Source: Drosophila miranda
Taxonomy: Eukaryota; Arthropoda; Insecta; Diptera; Drosophilidae
Direction of reading: 5' to 3'
Length of the DNA: 64,000 nucleotides
Assembly: GCF_003369915.1 (NCBI RefSeq)
Contig: NC_046674.1
Span: 12,958,001-13,022,000, forward strand
Below the pieces are notes generated by a model. That model saw only the letters and a program-made list of their open reading frames with translations, ran no database searches and had not been told where the DNA came from. This document shows, piece by piece, positions 34,588 to 45,045 of this stretch. Positions within the stretch are counted from its first letter, which is position 1; the number at the start of each line of letters is the position of its first letter. The translations under genes and the position numbers were made by a program.

Positions 34588-37500
34588 TTACAGATAATCG
34601 ATCGTAACTGTCTCATCAATGCTATCTGAGGACGTCTCGGGCTCTTCTTTATTGTGCTGAAACTTCAGGGAGTCATCCAGGTCCACCAGATATGTGGGAT
34701 AGTTGCCCAAGCCTTTCAGCCAACGTTGCCCCCGATAGGCGCACCTGATGTTGAAGCGACGCAGCACCTGGGCAGTGGCCTCGGCCACCTGGATAGCGCC
34801 CGGTAGTCCGCTGCTTGTCAGGCGGGATGCCATGTTAACGGTGTTGCCCCAAATGTCATAGTGCGGCTTCGAGAGGCCCACAACTCCAGCCATTACAGGC
34901 CCATGAGCGATGCCTACGGCGATGTGAGACTGCGGTAAGAAATCCGGGTACTTCCAAAAGGTGGGAGGGGGACAGATCTTACCGATTTTCAGGAACCCCC
35001 GAGAGCTTTTCGGCAGATCGAGCTCGTAGAAGATATCCGCCACCTGGATTTGGTTCATGATGCGCAACAGATTAACGGCAAATTCGGTCATGACCACAAC
35101 GGCGTCGTCCAAAAATACGTTACTTTCAAAGCCCTCTGATGATGTTGCCGTTTCGAAGCGTACACTATCTGCGAATATGAACTATTCAAGAGCTTGCTAT
35201 GGTAAGAAGATGGAACTGCTCACTTGATCTATTCATTGCCTCCGATGCATTCTCTTTTTTGACAGGAATATTGATCGAGAAGTCGGTATAATGTTCCACT
35301 TCGAGACCACAGGCAGCCAAGTACGTCCAGCCCATCACTTTGATCTTCTCGATCTTGTATTTGTGGCCAAAGTTCACCAGCAGTTCGTCAAAGTAGCAGA
35401 TGAACTCGTGCAGCACTCGGATGCCAGCCCGGTCAGCCTCGTAGTTCTCGATGGAGGCGAACATCACGGCCACATTCTTAAAGTTCTCGTAGAAAAGCTG
35501 GTCGTTGCGTCGTCGCTCAAGGAAGGTGTTGGCTACATGCGAGGGCAACATGTTGGCCATAATGATCTTTATGGACTTTGTTGTGTCCTCTGTCTGCTTT
35601 CGCTTCTCCTCGTAGCGCTCTCGGATGCTGCAAAGATGGTAAGCAATTGTATTTTGGATACGGTGGATGTGGATGCTTACAAAAAGGTCGCCTTGTAAAT
35701 ATACGTGGAGTGACGCTGCTTGATCGAGAGGGCTATAAAGTAGGCAATCAGATACCAGGTGTGGGACCATTCCGCCTTCAGGTTCATATTTGTGGTCTCC
35801 GATCGCTCGAAAGCGAATCCGTAGTGGGCGTGGATGGTGAACAGGTGGCAGCTGAGGATGAGCAGACCCAGGCCCATCTTGAAGGCCAGCGCCATGGCAC
35901 CAAAGTAGAACAGCAGGCTGAGCACAATGATCACCGATTGAGTAACTACCCAAGGATGGAAGCACATCATCTGAGGATCCTCGTCGGCCAGATCCGACTC
36001 GATTAACTCAAACTCAAACTCGGCCCTGTTGCACGATAGCTGTGAAAGGGAGTGAGATCAGCTTTGACCACCAGTTAAATCAATGCGAGTGGAGGAGGTT
36101 GCCGATGCGTACCACGCCGTTCGAGGCGATTATGTAGACAAGAAGAATGACAAATGCGGAGAGTGGTATGCCGACAAATATCGACTGCTGTTCGATATGC
36201 TCTGACACCCGGATGAGCCAACGGTTCAGGAAGAAGGAAGGCTGCCTCATGGGTGTCAGCAGATGGTACTGGACCCACAACTTCTTATAGCCGGCGGTCA
36301 AGCAGATGAGCACAAGCACAAACAATATCACAAACAGCTCTTTGAAGTCCATGGAACTGCAAATGTGGATGATTATATGGGATCGAATCAGGTCTCTCAG
36401 TTAATTCTGCATACAAAGGCACTGTAGCATTCATGACGGTGATCACCACTGCAGCGATAAGCACAACGACTAGATTGTACTTCATCAGCAGGTCTGGCAT
36501 TTTCATAAAGGCGCATTCCCTGCTCGAGCTGTGAAAGTGCAGCAAACAAAAGGAGATCTGGGAATTGAACAGTTGATCCTCGCTGAGGTCCTCTCCGTCA
36601 CTTTTCGGTGCTCGCCAGATGTGGATACGTCTACGGGAAGTATCTTTAATACAAAACAAAGGGGATAAGGAGTGTAGGTGTGTCTTCTCACTGTCCGACC
36701 GGCATGTGTTCCACCTCGTTTACTATCGTTTTCTGGGTCATCATCTCAACATCCTCGTAGATATTGCTAAAGCTCATGCGGAACGAAGTAAGCGAGACAT
36801 CACTTGAATCCTGCTCCTGATCGTCGGACTCTATAAAGTCGGAATGTCGACTACTGACCAAATACGTGGTGACCTCCGCCTTCTGCAATATGAGGTCGTT
36901 CTTGGCGTTGTCCGTGCCATCCTCGTATACGTACTCGTCGTTCAGCAGGTTGAGAGTGCGATTGGAGATGTGTACCTTGCCCGGCTCACCCCACATTTCC
37001 AGGCGGTTGGTGATATCCACGTCCTTCGACCAGATGTCGTAATGCCACTTGATGTGGCCAATGACCCCAGCGAACACCTCGCCCGAGTGCACACCGATGC
37101 GCATGTCGATGTCCAGCTTTCGTTGCTCGCGGACCTCCTGAGTAATGCTGATCATGTCGAGGGCCTGGTCCACGCAGCACCTGGCGTGGTCGGGGTTGTA
37201 TACGGGAATGCCGGAGACACAAATGTAAGCATCCCCGAGGAACTTGATCCGTAGCGCGTTGTTCCGCTTGGCGGCCAGATCGTACTTGACAAACAGCTCG
37301 TGCAGGATCTCGACCAGACTCTGCACATCCAAGGTGTTGGTCAGGTTCGTGTAGTGCACCATGTCGGCTACCAGTATGGACACATCCGGATGGGGTTCCA
37401 CAAAGAGTTTGCTGCAGGCGGATCATCAGGGAAGGATCATCAGTAAGGGAAGGTAAGGGAAGGGAGTGCTTAAAGTACCGTAATTTCGGGATCTTTTTAC

Positions 37501-38489
37501 CCAGCCGTTCATCCTCGATCCGCATGCAGATGTCCTCCTGCAGTGTATGCGCCACTTTGGCTGGCATAATGGACTCCAGTAGGGCTTTTTCGTTCTTCAT
37601 AACCACCTTGAGCACAATGCCTTCGTAGACCAACTGATGGCGACTAAGAATAATGCGTCGTACTTGGAATACCCGCATCGTGAAAAAAAAAGACATTACG
37701 AGATTCTGGTAAAGGAGATAAATCGCATAGCACAGGAGGTCAGTACTGAACTTGCCCAACCGCCTGTACGAGCAACAAAAGTACACCAGGGATGCGGTCA
37801 GCCCCAGGATATAGGGCCTGCCTTTCTCTAAGAACGCAATCGGCAGATAAAAGTAAACAGCAACCAGGACAACGTGATCGTAGCAGGCCAGCAGCGGCTT
37901 GTAGCCGCCATGAGAAACTAGCACAAAGGTGTCTGAGTGGAGCACAGATCATATACAATCTAACCAAGAACTGAATCAATTTCCTACCCGTAATTATTAG
38001 CAGAAAAACCATCACCCAGCTGGCTATCATGTTGAAGACGTAGTAGTTGCGTTCGAGGTTATCCTTCAGGCAAACCATCATGACCAGTGGCGTCAGAACA
38101 ATTACGAACAGGTAAGGAATCAATGCGTAAAACCGTACATTCTGAAATCATAGAATATCGTCTTTTCAGATCCAGTGCAGACCGCCAATGGAGCCTCACC
38201 TTGACCAGGGTCAGCAGCAGTATAATGTGAACCATCATCAAAAATTCTATGACCATAATAAACTGAGCCGCATTGTTGGCGGCCAAACGCCTCATGTAAT
38301 GCCACACGCAGCCTTCCATTTGGAGCGCCCGGCACTTTGCCTGCAATGTACGAGCAGATAGCTTGAAATACTCGCCCCGTATTTGCACAGTTCATTTACC
38401 TCCAGGTGTCTCCATTCTAGGGTCCGAATGTTGCCCAGCGAGCGGCCGTCTACCACATCCTCATTAAAACTTGGCCGTGGAGAATCCAT
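34588..38489 (-). CDS. Membrane adenylyl cyclase, first copy
   Basis: Eleven exons give 1097 residues: 38400-38489, 38200-38340, 37988-38141, 37479-37932, 36692-37411, 36415-36630, 36113-36356, 35681-36039, 35224-35627, 34983-35168 and 34588-34913. The layout is that of class III membrane cyclases: six helices (about 55-215), C1 (about 281-470), six helices (about 555-790) and C2 (about 810-1070). Metal-binding aspartates D296 (ILVADMVHYT) and D340 (FLGDAYICVSG) are 44 residues apart, as in mammalian enzymes. C2 keeps EKIKVMGWTYLAACG and YDIWGNTVNMASR, so it should make cAMP. It is probably the counterpart of D. melanogaster CG32301 or CG32305, relatives of the male-germline ACX group (from memory). 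The 69-base intron 34914-34982 has no in-frame stop. Confidence 0.88.
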
Positions 38490-38559
38490 TGTGATTGTTC
38501 TAATATATATAATATAATTAATATTTTGTTTCTTATTTAATTACAAGCTAGAAATAGCT

Positions 38560-39215
38560 TGATATCCTATAGATATCCGATAACTGAAAGGGCATGACAC
38601 GCCCAGATCGCCACGAAAATAAAGAAAACCAAACAAAAACATGTTTTTTATATGTATGGCATACTTTTGGGATGTGATAAAATTTTTTAAACTTTTCAGG
38701 CATAATTTTAGGCTGACCCAATGGCTTAGAATTTCCACGTGAAGGTCCTCACTCAGGAGAAAAAGGACATCGGAGGATTGTACGTCTAGTCGCAAAGGGA
38801 AAACAAAAATTTTTCAAATCGGACGAGAATTGGTGTAGCTATGGCGATTAAGCTGAAAATTAACAACTGAAATGGCAATATCATGGTTGTCCTTGAAGCC
38901 AAAGTGCTTGCAAGCGATCGAGGGCATTATTCCGATTACGATGAGTTTTGGCACTCCCAGATCGGACAAGATATGGCGGAGATATAGCGTATTAAATAAA
39001 AATCTTTTACAAAATAGCGTTAATAATACATTATCCTTATTGTCCTTGATGCAAGTCAGGGTAGAAATGATCGAGCACATTCTCTAGATCACACGAATGC
39101 GGGCCATGCACTGATCGTACAAGACATAGAGGAGGAAAGTAAGTACTTATGAATGGGGAAAACATCCTTGCTCAGGACTCCATCGAGGATGTTAGCCCGA
39201 TAGCGATATGACAAC
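38560..39215. repeat. Degenerate satellite monomers at the left edge of the 319-bp array
   Basis: Two decayed units can be traced by the block around CCCAGATCGG. It occurs at about 38602 (as GCCCAGATCGCC), 38956 (followed by GATATGGCGGAGATATAGCGT) and then 39220 in the first good unit. They share the motif order of the array but with heavy substitution and indels. This run starts about 70 bases upstream of the ATG of the first adenylyl cyclase. Confidence 0.65.
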
Positions 39216-42200
39216 AGCGCCCAGATCGGCCCATCAATAGTCGAGATATAGCGTGCAGAAAAAACCAGTATTTTAATGGTGTGAAAATTAGAATCTTTGG
39301 AAGGCTATATCTCAGACAAATGGGGCCAGATTGGCGAAGGACCTACTCTCCCAGGATCGTGGGGATCCAGCCTGTCGAATGGCATCAAAATCTCGACCAA
39401 GAAAATGAGGCCGATTTTTGACAAATTCAATGATGGTTACATCATGATTTTTTGCGAAAACCGTGATAAGCTCGATGTCCTTTTTTCTGATGCCAATCGG
39501 TTGGCAGGACTCTCCCGATCACGAAAAGACATGCCGCGCCCAGATCGGCCCATCAATAGTCGAGATATAGCGTGCAGAAAAAACCAGTATTTTAATGGTG
39601 TGAAAATTAGAATCTTTGGAAGGCTATATCTCAGACAAATGGGGCCAGATTGGCGAAGGACCTACTCTCCCAGGATCGTGGGGATCCAGACTGTCGATCG
39701 GCATCAAAATCTCGACCACGAAAATGAGGCCGATTTTTGACAAATTCAATGATGGTTACATCATGATTTTTTGCGAAAACCGTGATAAGCTCGATGTCCT
39801 TTTTTCTGATGCCAATCGGTTGGCAGGACTCTCCCGATCACGAAAAGACATGCAGCGCCCAGATCGGCCCATCAATAGTCGAGATATAGCGTGCAGAAAA
39901 AACCAGTATTTTAATGGTGTGAAAATTAGAATCTTTGGAAGGCTATATCTCAGACAAATGGGGCCAGATTGGCGAAGGACCTACTCTCCCAGGATCGTGG
40001 GGATCCAGCCTGTCGAATGGCATCAAAATCTCGACCAAGAAAATGAGGCCGATTTTTGACAAATTCAATGATGGTTACATCATGATTTTTTGCGAAAACC
40101 GTGATAAGCTCGATGTCCTTTTTTCTGATGCCAATCGGTTGGCAGGACTCTCCCGATCACGAAAAGACATGCCGCGCCCAGATCGGCCCATCAATAGTCG
40201 AGATATAGCGTGCAGAAAAAACCAGTATTTTAATGGTGTGAAAATTAGAATCTTTGGAAGGCTATATCTCAGACAAATGGGGCCAGATTGGCGAAGGACC
40301 TACTCTCCCAGGATCGTGGGGATCCAGCCTGTCGAATGGCATCAAAATCTCGACCAAGAAAATGAGGCCGATTTTTGACAAATTCAATGATGGTTACATC
40401 ATGATTTTTTGCGAAAACCGTGATAAGCTCGATGTCCTTTTTTCTGATGCCAATCGGTTGGCAGGACTCTCCCGATCACGAAAAGACATGCCGCGCCCAG
40501 ATCGGCCCATCAATAGTCGAGATATAGCGTGCAGAAAAAACCAGTATTTTAATGGTGTGAAAATTAGAATCTTTGGAAGGCTATATCTCAGACAAATGGG
40601 GCCAGATTGGCGAAGGACCTACTCTCCCAGGATCGTGGGGATCCAGCCTGTCGAATGGCATCAAAATCTCGACCAAGAAAATGAGGCCGATTTTTGACAA
40701 ATTCAATGATGGTTACATCATGATTTTTTGCGAAAACCGTGATAAGCTCGATGTCCTTTTTTCTGATGCCAATCGGTTGGCAGGACTCTCCCGATCACGA
40801 AAAGACATGCCGCGCCCAGATCGGCCCATCAATAGTCGAGATATAGCGTGCAGAAAAAACCAGTATTTTAATGGTGTGAAAATTAGAATCTTTGGAAGGC
40901 TATATCTCAGACAAATGGGGCCAGATTGGCGAAGGACCTACTCTCCCAGGATCGTGGGGATCCAGACTGTCGATCGGCATCAAAATCTCGACCACGAAAA
41001 TGAGGCCGATTTTTGACAAATTCAATGATGGTTACATCATGATTTTTTGCGAAAACCGTGATAAGCTCGATGTCCTTTTTTCTGATGCCAATCGGTTGGC
41101 AGGACTCTCCCGATCACGAAAAGACATGCAGCGCCCAGATCGGCCCATCAATAGTCGAGATATAGCGTGCAGAAAAAACCAGTATTTTAATGGTGTGAAA
41201 ATTAGAATCTTTGGAAGGCTATATCTCAGACAAATGGGGCCAGATTGGCGAAGGACCTACTCTCCCAGGATCGTGGGGATCCAGCCTGTCGAATGGCATC
41301 AAAATCTCGACCAAGAAAATGAGGCCGATTTTTGACAAATTCAATGATGGTTACATCATGATTTTTTGCGAAAACCGTGATAAGCTCGATGTCCTTTTTT
41401 CTGATGCCAATCGGTTGGCAGGACTCTCCCGATCACGAAAAGACATGCCGCGCCCAGATCGGCCCATCAATAGTCGAGATATAGCGTGCAGAAAAAACCA
41501 GTATTTTAATGGTGTGAAAATTAGAATCTTTGGAAGGCTATATCTCAGACAAATGGGGCCAGATTGGCGAAGGACCTACTCTCCCAGGATCGTGGGGATC
41601 CAGCCTGTCGAATGGCATCAAAATCTCGACCAAGAAAATGAGGCCGATTTTTGACAAATTCAATGATGGTTACATCATGATTTTTTGCGAAAACCGTGAT
41701 AAGCTCGATGTCCTTTTTTCTGATGCCAATCGGTTGGCAGGACTCTCCCGATCACGAAAAGACATGCCGCGCCCAGATCGGCCCATCAATAGTCGAGATA
41801 TAGCGTGCAGAAAAAACCAGTATTTTAATGGTGTGAAAATTAGAATCTTTGGAAGGCTATATCTCAGACAAATGGGGCCAGATTGGCGAAGGACCTACTC
41901 TCCCAGGATCGTGGGGATCCAGCCTGTCGAATGGCATCAAAATCTCGACCAAGAAAATGAGGCCGATTTTTGACAAATTCAATGATGGTTACATCATGAT
42001 TTTTTGCGAAAACCGTGATAAGCTCGATGTCCTTTTTTCTGATGCCAATCGGTTGGCAGGACTCTCCCGATCACGAAAAGACATGCCGCGCCCAGATCGG
42101 CCCATCAATAGTCGAGATATAGCGTGCAGAAAAAACCAGTATTTTAATGGTGTGAAAATTAGAATCTTTGGAAGGCTATATCTCAGACAAATGGGGCCAG

Positions 42201-44700
42201 ATTGGCGAAGGACCTACTCTCCCAGGATCGTGGGGATCCAGACTGTCGATCGGCATCAAAATCTCGACCAAGAAAATGAGGCCGATTTTTGACAAATTCA
42301 ATGATGGTTACATCATGATTTTTTGCGAAAACCGTGATAAGCTCGATGTCCTTTTTTCTGATGCCAATCGGTTGGCAGGACTCTCCCGATCACGAAAAGA
42401 CATGCCGCGCCCAGATCGGCCCATCAATAGTCGAGATATAGCGTGCAGAAAAAACCAGTATTTTAATGGTGTGAAAATTAGAATCTTTGGAAGGCTATAT
42501 CTCAGACAAATGGGGCCAGATTGGCGAAGGACCTACTCTCCCAGGATCGTGGGGATCCAGACTGTCGATCGGCATCAAAATCTCGACCACGAAAATGAGG
42601 CCGATTTTTGACAAATTCAATGATGGTTACATCATGATTTTTTGCGAAAACCGTGATAAGCTCGATGTCCTTTTTTCTGATGCCAATCGGTTGGCAGGAC
42701 TCTCCCGATCACGAAAAGACATGCCGCGCCCAGATCGGCCCATCAATAGTCGAGATATAGCGTGCAGAAAAAACCAGTATTTTAATGGTGTGAAAATTAG
42801 AATCTTTGGAAGGCTATATCTCAGACAAATGGGGCCAGATTGGCGAAGGACCTACTCTCCCAGGATCGTGGGGATCCAGACTGTCGATCGGCATCAAAAT
42901 CTCGACCACGAAAATGAGGCCGATTTTTGACAAATTCAATGATGGTTACATCATGATTTTTTGCGAAAACCGTGATAAGCTCGATGTCCTTTTTTCTGAT
43001 GCCAATCGGTTGGCAGGACTCTCCCGATCACGAAAAGACATGCCGCGCCCAGATCGGCCCATCAATAGTCGAGATATAGCGTGCAGAAAAAACCAGTATT
43101 TTAATGGTGTGAAAATTAGAATCTTTGGAAGGCTATATCTCAGACAAATGGGGCCAGATTGGCGAAGGACCTACTCTCCCAGGATCGTGGGGATCCAGAC
43201 TGTCGATCGGCATCAAAATCTCGACCACGAAAATGAGGCCGATTTTTGACAAATTCAATGATGGTTACATCATGATTTTTTGCGAAAACCGTGATAAGCT
43301 CGATGTCCTTTTTTCTGATGCCAATCGGTTGGCAGGACTCTCCCGATCACGAAAAGACATGCCGCGCCCAGATCGGCCCATCAATAGTCGAGATATAGCG
43401 TGCAGAAAAAACCAGTATTTTAATGGTGTGAAAATTAGAATCTTTGGAAGGCTATATCTCAGACAAATGGGGCCAGATTGGCGAAGGACCTACTCTCCCA
43501 GGATCGTGGGGATCCAGCCTGTCGAATGGCATCAAAATCTCGACCAAGAAAATGAGGCCGATTTTTGACAAATTCAATGATGGTTACATCATGATTTTTT
43601 GCGAAAACCGTGATAAGCTCGATGTCCTTTTTTCTGATGCCAATCGGTTGGCAGGACTCTCCCGATCACGAAAAGACATGCAGCGCCCAGATCGGCCCAT
43701 CAATAGTCGAGATATAGCGTGCAGAAAAAAACAGTATTTTAATGGTGTGAAAATTAGAATCTTTGGAAGGCTATATCTCAGACAAATGGGGCCAGATTGG
43801 CGAAGGACCTACTCTCCCAGGATCGTGGGGATCCAGCCTGTCGAATGGCATCAAAATCTCGACCAAGAAAATGAGGCCGATTTTTGACAAATTCAATGAT
43901 GGTTACATCATGATTTTTTGCGAAAACCGTGATAAGCTCGATGTCCTTTTTTCTGATGCCAATCGGTTGGCAGGACTCTCCCGATCACGAAAAGACATGC
44001 CGCGCCCAGATCGGCCCATCAATAGTCGAGATATAGCGTGCAGAAAAAACCAGTATTTTAATGGTGTGAAAATTAGAATCTTTGGAAGGCTATATCTCAG
44101 ACAAATGGGGCCAGATTGGCGAAGGACCTACTCTCCCAGGATCGTGGGGATCCAGACTGTCGATCGGCATCAAAATCTCGACCACGAAAATGAGGCCGAT
44201 TTTTGACAAATTCAATGATGGTTACATCATGATTTTTTGCGAAAACCGTGATAAGCTCGATGTCCTTTTTTCTGATGCCAATCGGTTGGCAGGACTCTCC
44301 CGATCACGAAAAGACATGCCGCGCCCAGATCGGATCATCAATAGTCGAGATATAGCGTGCAGAAAAAACCAGTATTTTAATGGTGTGAAAATTAGAATCT
44401 TTGGAAGGCTATATCTCAGACAAATGGGGCCAGATTGGCGAAGGACCTACTCTCCCAGGATCGTGGGGATCCAGACTGTCGATCGGCATCAAAATCTCGA
44501 CCACGAAAATGAGGCCGATTTTTGACAAATTCAATGATGGTTACATCATGATTTTTTGCGAAAACCGTGATAAGCTCGATGTCCTTTTTTCTGATGCCAA
44601 TCGGTTGGCAGGACTCTCCCGATCACGAAAAGACATGCCGCGCCCAGATCGGCCCATCAATAGTCGAGATATAGCGTGCAGAAAAAACCAGTATTTTCAT
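39216..44700. repeat. Tandem satellite array, 319-bp unit, about 17 copies
   Basis: The same 319-base unit repeats head to tail; for example the GGAAGGCTATATCTCAGAC block recurs every 319 bases from 39299 to 44403. Units are almost identical. They differ at a few positions that define two main types: GGATCCAGCCTGTCGAATGG with ACCAAGAAAATG (type A), and GGATCCAGACTGTCGATCGG with ACCACGAAAATG (type B). A further site reads ATGCCGCGCC or ATGCAGCGCC. Each unit contains GGATCC. The array lies between the 5' end of the first adenylyl cyclase and the 3' end of the second. The family is not one I recognise. The unit is not a multiple of three, so no long repeat protein is encoded. Confidence 0.98.
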
Positions 44701-45045
44701 GATATCTAAATTAAAATTTTCGGAAGGCTATATCTCAGACAAATGGGGCCAGATTGGCGAAGGACCTACTCTCCAAGGATCGTGGGATCATCAATTTTTG
44801 ACAAATTCAATGATGGCCTCATGTGACCGCAAAAGCCCCTTTGTTTTGGAGTCCTTATCAAGGATTAAGAATGCTTCCCATTTTTGCGCTATTTAAGGAC
44901 CGATTATGGGCCCATTATGGGTTCCTATGATCAGAAAAAGTCCTTGATTTTAATGGAGTCCTTGTCAAATTTATTTAGTTTGTTTTGGGTATTATAATGT
45001 AAGTATTTATATACATGGAAGCTTAAAATCGAATATCTATTAAAT
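44701..45045. repeat. Degenerate right edge of the satellite array
   Basis: A decayed unit with the GAAGGCTATATCTCAG block (about 44722) and CTACTCTCCAAGGATCGTGG is followed by a deletion that joins it to TTTTTGACAAATTCAATGATGG at about 44795. Beyond about 44815 there is AT-rich DNA with a repeated GGAGTCCTT motif, running to the stop codon of the second adenylyl cyclase. Confidence 0.7.

Noticed and set aside
34983-35037. Reading straight through 34914-34982 as coding
   Set aside because: Removing the 69-base GTAAGA...GTAG segment restores the conserved C2 core, so it is treated as an intron, with retention listed as a finding.
39216-44700. CRISPR-like array
   Set aside because: The whole 319-base unit repeats with no unique spacers, and the host is an animal; it is a satellite.
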